Shown here in pieces: positions 1 to 8,793 of a stretch of DNA of 64,000 nucleotides; the first letter of the stretch is position 1; each line of letters opens with the position of its first letter. The DNA lies in assembly GCA_041397825.1 (NCBI GenBank), contig JAWKVX010000003.1:372001-436000 (forward strand), read 5' to 3'. The notes beneath the pieces are model-generated. The model searched no databases. It had not been told where the DNA came from and saw nothing but the letters and a program-made list of their open reading frames with translations. Made by a program: the position numbers and the translations under genes. The DNA comes from JANNSX01 sp041397825 (GTDB taxonomy: Bacteria > Pseudomonadota > Alphaproteobacteria > Rhizobiales > Hyphomicrobiaceae).

Positions 1-1032
1 GTCGACGAGGCGCACATTGGCGCGGTTGTAGGTCTCGAAGTAATCGGCGTCGACGCAGAGTCGCTTCGTGCCGAATGGAAAGCCGCGCGGCACCAGCTTC
101 TCGGCCAGCGCCTTGTCGGCAACGCGTTCGCGGATCTTGTCGCGCATGAACTCGCAGACGACTTCGTTGGCCTTACGGTCGGACTTGACGTCCGGATAGA
201 CGTGCGTGAAGGCGAGGCCGCCGATCCGGTAGTGCTTCTCCAGCACCTCTCGCACCTTCTCGCGCGGCTGGCCCATCAGCGGCTCGGGCTCGGGATCGAC
301 GAGATAGCCGCCGGAATTGGTGCGCATCGTCTCTCGGATCTCGGCGTGGTGATCCTTGAACGCCTGCTCGACATCGGCGGCAAGCGGCTTGTTGAAGGAG
401 GGGATGACGAAGTTGGCCGAGCGCTGGAAGACCGTCAGCGACCTGGCCTGGCGGGCGATGTGGGGAATCACCTGGATGCCCGAGGAGCCCGTACCGATGA
501 CGCCGACATCGAGCCCAGTGAAATCGACCCCCTCCTTGGGCCACACCGCCGTGTGATAGATCGGGCCCCGATAGTCGCGGATACCCGGGATGTCTGGCAG
601 GTTCGGTTGCGACAGCGCCCCCGTCGCCATGATGAGGACGCGTGCGCGGATGGGATCGCCCGGCGTGCGCTCGATCCGCCAGTGCCCTGTTGCGTCGTCC
701 CAGGTGGTGCGCGTCACGCGCGTGTTGAACTCGATGTCGCGTCTGAGGTCGAAGCGCTCGGCGACGTGGTGCAGGTAGCGCTGGATTTCCTCCCGCGTGG
801 CGTAGCGCTCGGTCCAGTGCCACTCGCGCTGTAGCTCCTCGGAGAAGGAGTAGCTGTATTGTTGGCTCTCGATGTCGCATCTGAGGCCCGGATAGCGGTT
901 CCAGTACCAGGTTCCGCCAATATCGCTGCCGGCCTCGAGAACGCGCACGCGCCAGCCGTCCTGACGCAGCCGGTGCAACAGATACAGCCCCGACACTCCG
1001 GCACCGACGACGACGACCTCGAATTCCTGCAT
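1..1032 (-). CDS. Flavin-containing (Baeyer-Villiger type) monooxygenase, N-terminal part
   Basis: The reading frame opens at an ATG at 1032, preceded by GAGGTG, and runs off the left edge after 344 codons without a stop, so the C-terminal third is missing. An N-terminal FAD-binding GAGVSG motif lies near residues 9-14. A second Rossmann motif (GTGSSG) lies near residue 180. Just before it is YRGPIYHTAVWP, which matches the FxGxxxHxxxW[P/D] fingerprint of Baeyer-Villiger monooxygenases except for Tyr in place of the first Phe. Such enzymes use NADPH and O2 to insert oxygen next to a ketone; cyclohexanone, acetone and steroid monooxygenases are relatives. Substrate cannot be told from sequence. 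It lies 134 bases downstream of the aminotransferase on the same strand and may be co-transcribed. Confidence 0.88.
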   Translation of the reverse strand, partial: MQEFEVVVVGAGVSGLYLLHRLRQDGWRVRVLEAGSDIGGTWYWNRYPGLRCDIESQQYSYSFSEELQREWHWTERYATREEIQRYLHHVAERFDLRRDIEFNTRVTRTTWDDATGHWRIERTPGDPIRARVLIMATGALSQPNLPDIPGIRDYRGPIYHTAVWPKEGVDFTGLDVGVIGTGSSGIQVIPHIARQARSLTVFQRSANFVIPSFNKPLAADVEQAFKDHHAEIRETMRTNSGGYLVDPEPEPLMGQPREKVREVLEKHYRIGGLAFTHVYPDVKSDRKANEVVCEFMRDKIRERVADKALAEKLVPRGFPFGTKRLCVDADYFETYNRANVRLVD

Positions 1033-1166
1033 GACACCTCGGCTCCGCTTGCGTATCCGTCATCTCCGGATGTGGCAAAGCTAGCCTCTGTTCGAACACG
1101 TGGCGAGCCGGGCAACTGCAACGATGCTCCGCGGCTGGCTCATGCGTCGGTGTCGATTCCGGCCGC

Positions 1167-2531
1167 CTATTCTGCAGCCTCCACGCTGCCTGCCGCCAGA
1201 ACGTCGCCGAGTGCCGCCTCAAAGCGATCGAGCGTCTCGGCCACCGAGCCGTCCTTCGCATGCGCCTCTGAGAGGAACCAGGGTTCGCGGCTGTCGGGCT
1301 CGACGAGTACGCCGCGCTCGATGAGCCTCGCCGCCAGCGCGTCGTAGAATGAATAGTCGGAGCGCTTCCAGTCGCGATAGGTCTTGGGAGGCGTGCTCGC
1401 GAAGAACAGACCGGAGAGGGCCGGAGTGCCCGAGAAGGCATGGGCGATGCGGTGCCGGCGGAGGATCGTGGAAATCCCGTCGCGGAGCGTGCGGCCCGCC
1501 TGATCGATCGTTGCCAGCGCGTCGGTCTCGTCGAGGATCTCGAGGGTCTTCGCCGCTGCCGCGATCGACACCGAGTGTGCCGTGTAGGTGCCGCCATGTG
1601 CGACACCCTTGCCGATCCGCTCCATGATGTCGGCGCGGCCGGCCAGCGCCGAGATCGGGTAGCCGTTGGCCATGGCCTTGGCGAAGGTCATGAGATCGGC
1701 GGTGATGCCATAGAGCTCCTGCACGCCGCCCTTGGCGACGCGGAAGCCGGTCTTGACCTCGTCGACAATGAGCAGCACGCCGTAGCGCTCGGTCAGCTCG
1801 CGCACGGCTTTCATGTAGGAATCATTGGCGGTCACTGCGCAGCAATTGCCCTGGATCGGCTCGATCAGGACGGCGGCGATCTTGTCGCCGTGCTTCCTGA
1901 GCGTGTCCTCGAGCCTGTCGGCGTCGTTCATCGGCACCTGGAACAGGAGCTGCCTGACGGCGCGCGGAATTCCCTCGCCGTAGGGTACCACCTCGGGCGT
2001 GCCGTGGCCCGGCCAGTTGTCCATGTCGGAAAACCACATGGCCGCATCGAAGAGCCCATGGTAGCCGCCCTCGACGAGCACATAGCCATCGCGGCCGGTG
2101 AAGCCGCGCGCGGTGCGGAGCGCTGCCATGACGGCCTCGGTGCCTGAAACCGAGAAGCGGACGCGTTCGGCCCCCTTAACCATGCGGGCGATACGATTGG
2201 CGACCTCGTACTCTTTCTCGGTCGCCAGCGCGAAGACGCCTCCTCGCGCCATACCCTCGCGCGCCGCCTCGTCGACCCGCTCGTCGGCGTAGCCCAGGAT
2301 GGCCGGACCGTAGCCGAGCCGGTAGTCGATGTAATCGTTGCCGTCGATGTCCCAGATCCGAGCGCCCTTGCCGCGGTCGACATAGATGGTCTTGTCGTCA
2401 CCCCAGTAGCGGAAATTGGAGGCGACGCCGAGCGGCAGGCGACCCTGCGCCTTGGCAAAATGGGCCCGTGACCGGGTGAGGTCGCGGAGCTGGGGGGCGG
2501 ATTTGGCGCGGCGGGTCTCGCGGGCGGTCAT
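1167..2531 (-). CDS. Class III PLP aminotransferase, glutamate-1-semialdehyde aminomutase-like
   Basis: Fold-type I PLP enzyme of the HemL/omega-aminotransferase group, about 454 residues. Motifs seen: SGTEAVMAALR (cofactor phosphate region, ~129-139), GGYHG, IVDEVKTGFR (Asp binding the pyridine nitrogen) and FAKAMANGYP with the Schiff-base lysine at about residue 285. HemL proper is shorter at the N-terminus and is usually a lone tRNA/haem gene, so I read this as a catabolic aminotransferase or mutase of unknown substrate. An ATG at 2543 is also in frame but has no ribosome site. The ATG at 2531 is preceded by GAGAGA and leaves a leader of about 24 bases from the predicted promoter, so 2531 is preferred. 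A TetR-type operator pair controls it (separate entry). Confidence 0.9.
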   Translation of the reverse strand: MTARETRRAKSAPQLRDLTRSRAHFAKAQGRLPLGVASNFRYWGDDKTIYVDRGKGARIWDIDGNDYIDYRLGYGPAILGYADERVDEAAREGMARGGVFALATEKEYEVANRIARMVKGAERVRFSVSGTEAVMAALRTARGFTGRDGYVLVEGGYHGLFDAAMWFSDMDNWPGHGTPEVVPYGEGIPRAVRQLLFQVPMNDADRLEDTLRKHGDKIAAVLIEPIQGNCCAVTANDSYMKAVRELTERYGVLLIVDEVKTGFRVAKGGVQELYGITADLMTFAKAMANGYPISALAGRADIMERIGKGVAHGGTYTAHSVSIAAAAKTLEILDETDALATIDQAGRTLRDGISTILRRHRIAHAFSGTPALSGLFFASTPPKTYRDWKRSDYSFYDALAARLIERGVLVEPDSREPWFLSEAHAKDGSVAETLDRFEAALGDVLAAGSVEAAE

Positions 2532-2547
2532 AGCGTCTCTCATTGGC

Positions 2548-2614
2548 TGAATGATCGTTCAATTTTATGCATCGTCCCGAGTGGTGTCAAGGCTTTGACT
2601 GAGCATTCGTTCAG
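2548..2614 (-). promoter_or_regulatory. Strong sigma70-type promoter flanked by two TetR-like operators
   Basis: On the minus strand a near-consensus promoter reads TTGACA (2585-2590), a 17-base spacer, then TAAAAT (2562-2567). Immediately downstream, over the expected start of transcription, is TGAATGATCGTTCA (2548-2561), a palindrome broken at one symmetric pair. Immediately upstream of the -35 is CTGAGCATTCGTTCAG (2599-2614), a weaker palindrome sharing the TCGTTCA half. Their centres are about 52 bases apart, roughly five helical turns. Palindromes of this TGAAnGA..TCnTTCA type are known operators of TetR-family fatty-acid regulators such as Bacillus FadR; which protein binds here is unknown and no TetR gene is in the window. 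Confidence 0.7.
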
Positions 2615-2701
2615 CGGAAGTTGTTGTCGACCGCTGCCGGTGCTGACTCGCTTCGCGATCGGGACACGAGCCAAGCCAAGGCCGCCGTGTGGCTCCATGC
2701 G

Positions 2702-2747
2702 CGCAAGCTCACCGCTGAGCGAGCGTGAACCACGGGGTGAGCTTGCG
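2702..2747. repeat. 12-bp perfect inverted repeat with 22-nt loop
   Basis: CGCAAGCTCACC at 2702-2713 is exactly complementary to GGTGAGCTTGCG at 2736-2747. No T-run follows on either strand, so it is not a standard terminator. It may be an isolated REP-like palindrome or an mRNA stabilising structure; its function is unknown. Confidence 0.5.
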
Positions 2748-2964
2748 AGCGGCATACGGGACAGCAATCTCACCCTGCCTGGGACCAGATGCATACCCTG
2801 CCTCCGGACCTGCGTTAGCCTTCGGGCAGCCGCCGCTCACGCCGCGTTTCGACAAGACGCCTCTGCAGAAACGCCCCTCGCCGGGTGACGGGGTGAGTAT
2901 CCGCGGGGTTTCGCAAAGGGGATAACATTCGCGCGGGCTTTCCGGCGCATGGTGAGCGATGGCG

Positions 2965-2998
2965 AAAAGCCCGCGTGGGGCAGCTCATCCGCCCCACG
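2965..2998 (-). terminator. Probable terminator of the beta-oxidation operon
   Basis: On the minus strand, 71 bases after the thiolase stop, CGTGGGGC (2998-2991), a 9-base loop and GCCCCACG (2981-2974) form a perfect 8-bp stem, followed by CGGGCTTTT. The T-run is short (four). The descending arm can alternatively pair with 2932-2941 (CGCGGGCTTT with AAAGCCCGCG at 2966-2975), giving a second, longer-looped hairpin. Confidence 0.45.
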
Positions 2999-3068
2999 TC
3001 TCATCCCCGGAGCACTCATAACTCCTGTCTCGAGAGACTATGCGCCGGGGTCACCCCGGCCCGACACG

Positions 3069-4247
3069 TCAGTGAACGATCTCGAAGAGGCCTGCCGCAC
3101 CCATGCCGCCGCCGACGCACATGGTCACGACTCCGTACTTCGCCTTGCGGCGGCGGCCTTCGATCATGATGTGACCGGCGAGCCGTGCACCCGTCATGCC
3201 GTAGGGGTGGCCGACAGCGATCGAGCCGCCATTGACATTCAAGCGATCGGCCGGAATGCCGAGTTTGTCGCGGCAGTAGAGCACCTGCACGGCGAAGGCC
3301 TCGTTGAGCTCCCAGAGATCGATGTCCTCGACCTTGAGGCCGTGGTGCTTCAGGAGCTTCGGCACGGCGAAGACAGGGCCGATGCCCATCTCGTCCGGCT
3401 CGCATCCGGCGACTGCGAAGCCGCGAAACAGCCCGAGTGGCTTGAGGCCGCGCCTGGCCGCCTCTTTGGCGTCCATGAGCACAGAAGCCGAGGCGCCATC
3501 CGAGAGCTGGCAGGCGTTGCCGGCTGTGATGACATTGCCTTCGCCCATCACGGCCTTGAGCGATTGCAGCTTTTCGAGCGTCGTCTCGCGCGGGCCCTCG
3601 TCTGCCGACAGCGTGACCGTCTCTTTGGACTTTGCGCCGGTTGCCCGGTCGGTGTTCTCCTTGACCGTCGTCATCGGCACGATCTCGTCGTCGAAGGCGC
3701 GTCGCTGCTGGGCGGCGGCCGTGCGGCGCTGGCTCTCGGCGGCGAACTCATCCTGCCGGTCGCGCCCGACGCCATAGCGCTTGGCCACGGTCTCAGCGGT
3801 GTCGATCATGCTCATCCAGATGTCGGGCTTGTGCTCGGTCAGCCAGTCTTCCTTGACGATCGGGTCGTGATCGGTCGGCTGAACGAGGCTGATGCTCTCG
3901 ACGCCGCCGGCCACCATCACCTTGGCGCCCTCATGCATGACGCGATAGGCGGCGAGCGCGATCGCCTGCAAGCCGGAGGAGCACTGGCGGTCGATGGTCG
4001 TTCCGGCGACGGTGACGGGAAGCCCGGCACGAAGCGCAGCGAGGCGGGCGACGTTGTAGCCCGTCGCTTTCTCCGGCATCGAACAGCCCATGACGCAGTC
4101 GTCGATCTCGTTCGGATCAACTTTCGAGCGTTTCACCGCGTGCTCGACAGCATGTCCGGCGAGGGTTGCCCCGTGTGTGATGTTGAACGCGCCGCGATAG
4201 GCCTTGCCGATCGGAGTGCGGGCGGTAGAGACGATCGCGATATCCAT
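3069..4247 (-). CDS. Acetyl-CoA acyltransferase / 3-ketoacyl-CoA thiolase
   Basis: Thiolase of 392 residues, full family length. The acyl-accepting cysteine is C89 in DRQCSSG. The C-terminal catalytic pair is seen as the GHPYG histidine (H347) and C377 in the MCVGGGMGAAG motif; LNEAFAVQ is also present. It cleaves 3-ketoacyl-CoA to acetyl-CoA and a shortened acyl-CoA, ending each beta-oxidation round. It is the last gene of a five-gene minus-strand operon, 69 bases after the FadB-type gene, and corresponds in position to PimB of the pim operon. Chain-length preference cannot be read from sequence. Confidence 0.94.
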   Translation of the reverse strand: MDIAIVSTARTPIGKAYRGAFNITHGATLAGHAVEHAVKRSKVDPNEIDDCVMGCSMPEKATGYNVARLAALRAGLPVTVAGTTIDRQCSSGLQAIALAAYRVMHEGAKVMVAGGVESISLVQPTDHDPIVKEDWLTEHKPDIWMSMIDTAETVAKRYGVGRDRQDEFAAESQRRTAAAQQRRAFDDEIVPMTTVKENTDRATGAKSKETVTLSADEGPRETTLEKLQSLKAVMGEGNVITAGNACQLSDGASASVLMDAKEAARRGLKPLGLFRGFAVAGCEPDEMGIGPVFAVPKLLKHHGLKVEDIDLWELNEAFAVQVLYCRDKLGIPADRLNVNGGSIAVGHPYGMTGARLAGHIMIEGRRRKAKYGVVTMCVGGGMGAAGLFEIVH

Positions 4248-4316
4248 GTGGGATGTCCTTGCGTTGAGTGGTCATTCTGAGGCGAGACGCCGTCTCATGC
4301 GTCGCGCAGGCGTCGG

Positions 4317-6434
4317 TCAAGCGTTGAACTTGCCATCCTTCTTGGCAAGATCCAGCAACAGCCTGGAGGGCTGCCACCAGTAGCCGTGGGCTGCCGAGAA
4401 CCGCTCGATCGTTGCGGCGACGGTCTTCAGGCCGACCTCGTCCGCATATTGCATCGGGCCCCCCCGCCAACTCGGGAATCCCATGCCATAGACGGAGGCG
4501 ACATCGATGTCGGAGGCGCGGATGGCAGTGCCGTCCTCGAGTTCCTTGGCGCCTTCGTTGACGACGGAATAGATTGTCCGCTCGATGATCTCGTCCGCTG
4601 AAAGTTTGCGCGGGTTGAATCCCTTGTCCTTGCGGTGCTGGGCAATGATGGCTTCGACGGCGGGATCGGGCGTGCCGGCGCGCGGGTTCGCCGCGTAGTC
4701 GTACCAGCCCTTGCCGTTCTTCTGGCCGTTGCGGCCGCCGGCGACGATGGCATCCTCGAGGTAGCAAATGCGCGCCCCCTGGGGCAGCTTCGCGCGGGAG
4801 TTCTTGCGGATGTACTGGCCGAGGTCGAGGCCGACGAGATCGGCGACCGCGAAGGGACCCATCGGCATGCCGAAGTCGTAGAGCACCTGGTCGATCTCGT
4901 AGGGCGAAGCCCCTTCCTCGACCAGGAACTCGGCCTCACGCCAGTAGTTGTCGAAGGCGCGGTTCGCGATGAAGCCGTCGGCGACGCGCGCGACGACTGG
5001 TTGCTTGCCGATCTGCTTGGAGACCTCGAGCGCGGTCGCCAGCACCTCCGGCGAGGTTGTGTCGGTGCGCACGATCTCGAACAGCTTCATGATGTTGGCG
5101 GGCGAGAAGAAATGCATGCCGACGATGTCGCCGGGCCGCTTCGTCACCGCTGCCATCTCGTTGATGTCGAGATTTGACGTATTCGAGGCGAGAATGGCAC
5201 CAGGCTGCATGACCCGATCGAGCTCGGCGAAGATCTTCTTCTTGAGACCCATGTCCTCGAACACGGCCTCGACGACGAGATCACGGCCTTGAGCCTGCTC
5301 GACGCCGACCGCTCCCTCGATGCGCTCGACGCGGGCTTTCGCCTCGGTTTCCGAGATGCGGCCTTTCTTGGCCTGCGCCTCGATCTCGCCCCGGCAGTAG
5401 GCGAGGGCCTTGTCGCGGGCCTCCGGCGTCACCTCGACGAGACGCACCGGGAAGCCACGATCGGCGAAGGCGAGCGTGATGCCGCGGCCCATGGTGCCGC
5501 CACCGATGACGGCCACCGATTTGATCTTGCGTGTCGGCGTGCCCTTGGGAAGATCAGGCACGCGACGGGCCTCGCGCTCTGCAAAGAACAGGCCAGAGAG
5601 CGCCCGGTGCTCGGGCTGGCGCGCGAGATCCTCGAAGATCTTGACCTCGGTCTTGAGAGCCTCGTCGAACGGCATCTTCAGCGCATTCTCGATGGCGTCG
5701 ATGGAGGCGAGCCGGCCCTTGAAGCCGCGATAGCGCTTGGCCGTCGTCTCGCGGGCCTTGGCGAAGATGTCCGGCGTCTTGCGCGCCGCCTCGAGATGAT
5801 CGGTGCGTGAGCGGGCGCGGGGAAGGGCGTCGCCCTTGACGCCCTTGGCAATGATCTCGTTGGCGAAGGCGACGGCCTCGGTCTCGAGATTGCCGGGCGC
5901 GACGACCTTGTCGATGGCGCCGAGCTTCAACGCTTCCTCGGCGCCGAAGACGCGGGCGCTCGGAATGACGTCAAGTGCGGCAGGAAAACCGGCGATGCGG
6001 GGGAAGCGCTGCGTGCCGCCAGCGCCTGGAATGATCCCGAGGCCGACCTCGGGAAAGGCGAACTGTGCGGTCTGCTCGGCGATACGGTAGTGGCTCGCCA
6101 GCGCGATCTCGAAGCCGCCGCCGAAAGCGCGCGTATGGATTGCAGAGATGATCGGCTTGGCGCAATGGTCGATCTTGAGATCGGTGTCGGGCCAAGTCGG
6201 GAAGTCCTCGGGCGTGCCGAACTCGGTGATGTCGGCGCCCGAGAAGTAGGTCGAGCCGCGACAGATGATGATGCCAGCCTTGATCGCCGGGTCCTTCTCG
6301 ATCGCCTCGATGCCGGCATAGAGTCCTTTGATGACGGAGCGGGCGAGTGCATTCACGGGCGGGTTGTCCGACCAGATGAGGGCGATCGGCCCACGCTTCT
6401 CGAGCGAGACGGTCTTGGTGAGCTCGGTCGTCAT
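4317..6434 (-). CDS. Bifunctional enoyl-CoA hydratase / 3-hydroxyacyl-CoA dehydrogenase (FadB/FadJ/PimF type)
   Basis: 705-residue fusion. Residues ~1-190 are a crotonase domain with both active-site glutamates in place (E109 in GGGFEIALASHYR, E129 in FPEVGLGIIPGAGGTQR). From about residue 300 an NAD-binding 3-hydroxyacyl-CoA dehydrogenase domain begins (VIGGGTMGRG), with the catalytic-region GMHFFSPANIMKLFE. C-terminal dehydrogenase repeats follow, each with an FxNR or WRGGP-type segment. It hydrates trans-2-enoyl-CoA and oxidises the product to 3-ketoacyl-CoA. The open frame extends further upstream, but the true start is the ATG at 6434: its ATGA overlaps the stop of the upstream dehydrogenase, and the upstream residues are out-of-frame shadow. 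No separate thiolase subunit is fused. Confidence 0.94.
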   Translation of the reverse strand: MTTELTKTVSLEKRGPIALIWSDNPPVNALARSVIKGLYAGIEAIEKDPAIKAGIIICRGSTYFSGADITEFGTPEDFPTWPDTDLKIDHCAKPIISAIHTRAFGGGFEIALASHYRIAEQTAQFAFPEVGLGIIPGAGGTQRFPRIAGFPAALDVIPSARVFGAEEALKLGAIDKVVAPGNLETEAVAFANEIIAKGVKGDALPRARSRTDHLEAARKTPDIFAKARETTAKRYRGFKGRLASIDAIENALKMPFDEALKTEVKIFEDLARQPEHRALSGLFFAEREARRVPDLPKGTPTRKIKSVAVIGGGTMGRGITLAFADRGFPVRLVEVTPEARDKALAYCRGEIEAQAKKGRISETEAKARVERIEGAVGVEQAQGRDLVVEAVFEDMGLKKKIFAELDRVMQPGAILASNTSNLDINEMAAVTKRPGDIVGMHFFSPANIMKLFEIVRTDTTSPEVLATALEVSKQIGKQPVVARVADGFIANRAFDNYWREAEFLVEEGASPYEIDQVLYDFGMPMGPFAVADLVGLDLGQYIRKNSRAKLPQGARICYLEDAIVAGGRNGQKNGKGWYDYAANPRAGTPDPAVEAIIAQHRKDKGFNPRKLSADEIIERTIYSVVNEGAKELEDGTAIRASDIDVASVYGMGFPSWRGGPMQYADEVGLKTVAATIERFSAAHGYWWQPSRLLLDLAKKDGKFNA

Positions 6435-7576
6435 GCGGGCACTCCTTCCTCGATGAGCCGGTAGCGGTCGACGAGCTTGCCGTGGTCGGCAAGCGCGAGC
6501 GACAGCATGGTCAGGCGCTTGAAGTGATGACCGACGATCAGATCGTCGGTCATCCCCATGCCGCCGTGCAGTTGCACGGCATCCTGGCCGACGAGACGGG
6601 CGGACTTGTCGACGAGCATGCGGGTCAGCACGGCGTCCTTGGGGTCGACCGTGCTCGCCGGGCCGGCGATGCGCGCAAGCGAGGCCTGGACGCGCGAGGC
6701 TGCCGTCTCGGTCGCGGCGAACATGTCGACCATGCGGTGCTGCAGCGCCTGGAAGGTCGAGATGGCGACGCCGAACTGCTGGCGGGTCTTCGCATAGGCC
6801 ACCGTCATGTCGAGAAGCGCCCGCATATGCCCGACCGCCTCCGCACACATGGCGAGCATGGCCAGGTCAGCAGCACGCTGAAGCATCGCATGACCTTTGC
6901 CGGGCTCGCCGATGACGGCCTTCGCTTCGGTGGCGTCGAGAGTGACGTCGGCGGCGCGCGCACTGTCGACGGTCATGAACGAGGTAATCGAGACGCCTTT
7001 GGCACTCGGGTCGATCATGAAGAGGCCGACGCCGTTGGGATCGCGCGTGTCGCCCGCAAGGCGTGCCGGCACGAGCAGGAGGTCGGCGCCGCCGCCATAG
7101 GGAACGGCTACCTTCTTGCCGGTGAGCGCGTAGCCCGATCCGCGTTTCTCTGCCCGCGTCTCGACATGATTGAGGTCGTAGCGCGAGCGCGGCTCGGTGA
7201 AGGCAACCGTGGCGATGGCATCGCCCGACGCGATCCGGCCGAGCAGGGTGTTACCGGCATCGCCTGCCGCCGACAGGAGCGGCGCCGACGCGGCAATCGT
7301 CCAGGGATAGGGGCTGGGAAAACAGGCCTTGCCGAACGCCTGCATGGCGACCATCAAGGACAGGCCGCCGCCGCCAGAGCCGCCGGCACTCTCCGGCAAG
7401 AAAGCGCCCAGTGCGCCGGCCTGGGCGAGCGTCTGCCAGACGCCCGTGCTGTAGCCGGGATCGCTCGCGGCGGCCTTGCGCCGCTCCTGATCCGACCATC
7501 CGCTTTCAGCGAACAGCTTCACGAGACTGTCCTGAAACAGCCGCTCGTCGTCGCCGAGGAAATAGCTCTGTTGCAT
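6431..7576 (-). CDS. Acyl-CoA dehydrogenase, small-subunit type (PimD-like)
   Basis: 381 residues of the acyl-CoA dehydrogenase fold: N-terminal helical domain, a beta domain around residues 120-220, and a C-terminal FAD-contacting bundle with QLHGGMGMTDD near the end. The YEG-type catalytic glutamate of homomeric enzymes is not apparent. It lies 10 bases after a longer acyl-CoA dehydrogenase and overlaps the FadB-type gene by four bases. Sizes (396 and 381) and order match the PimC/PimD heteromeric pimeloyl-CoA dehydrogenase of Rhodopseudomonas, so I infer an alpha/beta heteromer oxidising acyl- or dicarboxyl-CoA to 2-enoyl-CoA with ETF as acceptor. Start chosen at ATG 7576 (MQQSYF). Confidence 0.88.
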   Translation of the reverse strand: MQQSYFLGDDERLFQDSLVKLFAESGWSDQERRKAAASDPGYSTGVWQTLAQAGALGAFLPESAGGSGGGGLSLMVAMQAFGKACFPSPYPWTIAASAPLLSAAGDAGNTLLGRIASGDAIATVAFTEPRSRYDLNHVETRAEKRGSGYALTGKKVAVPYGGGADLLLVPARLAGDTRDPNGVGLFMIDPSAKGVSITSFMTVDSARAADVTLDATEAKAVIGEPGKGHAMLQRAADLAMLAMCAEAVGHMRALLDMTVAYAKTRQQFGVAISTFQALQHRMVDMFAATETAASRVQASLARIAGPASTVDPKDAVLTRMLVDKSARLVGQDAVQLHGGMGMTDDLIVGHHFKRLTMLSLALADHGKLVDRYRLIEEGVPA

Positions 7577-7586
7577 GTGCCTGTCC

Positions 7587-8777
7587 TTACAACCCGAGTA
7601 CGGCCTTGGCGACAATGCCGCGCTGAATCTCGTTCGAGCCGCCGTAGATCGAGATCTTGCGATGATTGAGGTAGTGGCGGGTCGACCAGGACGCATAGGC
7701 ACGAGCGGGATCGCCCGCATCCATCGACGGCAGTTCAGTGCCGGTCGTTTGCGCAAAAGGACCGGCCACGCGCATGGTGAGCTCTGTCAGGCGCTGTCGC
7801 ACCAGCGTGCCGTTGATCTTGAGAATGGATGACTCCGGCCCGAGCTCGCCATTCGACTGAGGGTCGAACAAGAAACGGTACTCGGTCGCTTCCAGCGCAT
7901 CGAGATCAGCCTCGACAGCCGCGATATCTGCCAGAAGCGTCGGGTCGCGCCCCAAGGGCTCGTTGCCGCGCACCTCGGCCATGGCGAGTTCTTTGAGACG
8001 CTCGAGGCAGGCCTTCGAGGGGGCGACCTCGGCGATGCCGAGCCGCTCGAGGGTCAGGAGGTATTTGGCGATGCTCCAGCCCTCGCCTTCCTTGCCGACG
8101 AGGTTCTCAGCCGGGATCTCGACATTGTCGAATGTGCACTGGGCGACTCGCTCGACGCCGTCGATGAGGCGGATCTCGCGCAGCGACAAGCCCTTCGAGC
8201 TCATCGGCAGGATGAAGACGCTGATGCCCTGCTGCTTCTTGCCCGAGGAGTCCGTACGAAACAGGCCGAACATCATGTCGGCGTCGTAGACCACCGTCTG
8301 CCAGATCTTGTGGCCGTTGATGACCCAGCGATCGCCTTTTTTCTCTGCGCGGCACTTGAGCGAGGCGAGATCGGAACCCGAGCCCGGCTCAGAGAAGCCC
8401 TGGCACCAGTGATCCCGGCCGTCGATGAGCCGCGGAATATAGTGGGCCTTCTGCGCCTCGGTGCCGTATTTGATGAACATGGGCCCGACCATGTCGATGT
8501 TGAAGATGAGGGGCATCGGTGCCCAGGCCGCGCAGCGCTCCTGGTCGTAGATGTATTGCTGTTTCAGTGACCATCCCGGTCCGCCATGCTCCTTGGGAAA
8601 GGTTGGCGCCGCCCAGCCGCGTCTCAGCATCACCGCGTTCCATTCGTCGTGGGTCTGCCGGTCGATGCCCAGGCCCGTCATCATGCCGCGACGGATCGTG
8701 TCGGAGAGGTTCTCCTTGAAAAACTGGCGGACTTCCATACGAAACTGGCGATCCTCGGGCGTGTCGAAGGCTTCCAT
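7587..8777 (-). CDS. Acyl-CoA dehydrogenase, large-subunit type (PimC-like)
   Basis: 396 residues. Typical motifs are CQGFSEPGSGSDLASL (~residues 136-151), WVINGHKIW and the C-terminal YGGSNEIQRG, which carries Gly where medium-chain dehydrogenases have the YEG glutamate. The start at ATG 8777 has a near-perfect AAGGAG ribosome site; in-frame upstream codons are ignored. It is the second gene of the operon, 16 bases after the acyl-CoA synthetase and immediately before the small-subunit-like partner. Electrons should pass to ETF and then the ETF-ubiquinone oxidoreductase encoded at 52.5 kb. Exact substrate is unknown; the pim-like context suggests medium-chain or dicarboxylic acyl-CoAs. Confidence 0.9.
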   Translation of the reverse strand: MEAFDTPEDRQFRMEVRQFFKENLSDTIRRGMMTGLGIDRQTHDEWNAVMLRRGWAAPTFPKEHGGPGWSLKQQYIYDQERCAAWAPMPLIFNIDMVGPMFIKYGTEAQKAHYIPRLIDGRDHWCQGFSEPGSGSDLASLKCRAEKKGDRWVINGHKIWQTVVYDADMMFGLFRTDSSGKKQQGISVFILPMSSKGLSLREIRLIDGVERVAQCTFDNVEIPAENLVGKEGEGWSIAKYLLTLERLGIAEVAPSKACLERLKELAMAEVRGNEPLGRDPTLLADIAAVEADLDALEATEYRFLFDPQSNGELGPESSILKINGTLVRQRLTELTMRVAGPFAQTTGTELPSMDAGDPARAYASWSTRHYLNHRKISIYGGSNEIQRGIVAKAVLGL

Positions 8778-8793
8778 CGGGCTCTCCTTGCCT

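Larger units (their letters stand above)
2615..3068. other. Non-coding stretch between aminotransferase promoter and thiolase
   Basis: About 450 bases with no convincing gene: the short open frames here lack ribosome sites and recognisable protein character. It holds a 12-base perfect inverted repeat (2702-2747) and a nested set of GC-rich hairpins near 2932-2998 that probably ends the operon coming from the right. Confidence 0.6.

Noticed and set aside
6435..6848. Upstream extension of the FadB-type gene by 138 codons
   Set aside because: The extra residues are Arg/Pro/Ala-rich shadow of the dehydrogenase gene; the ATGA overlap at 6431-6434 marks the real start.
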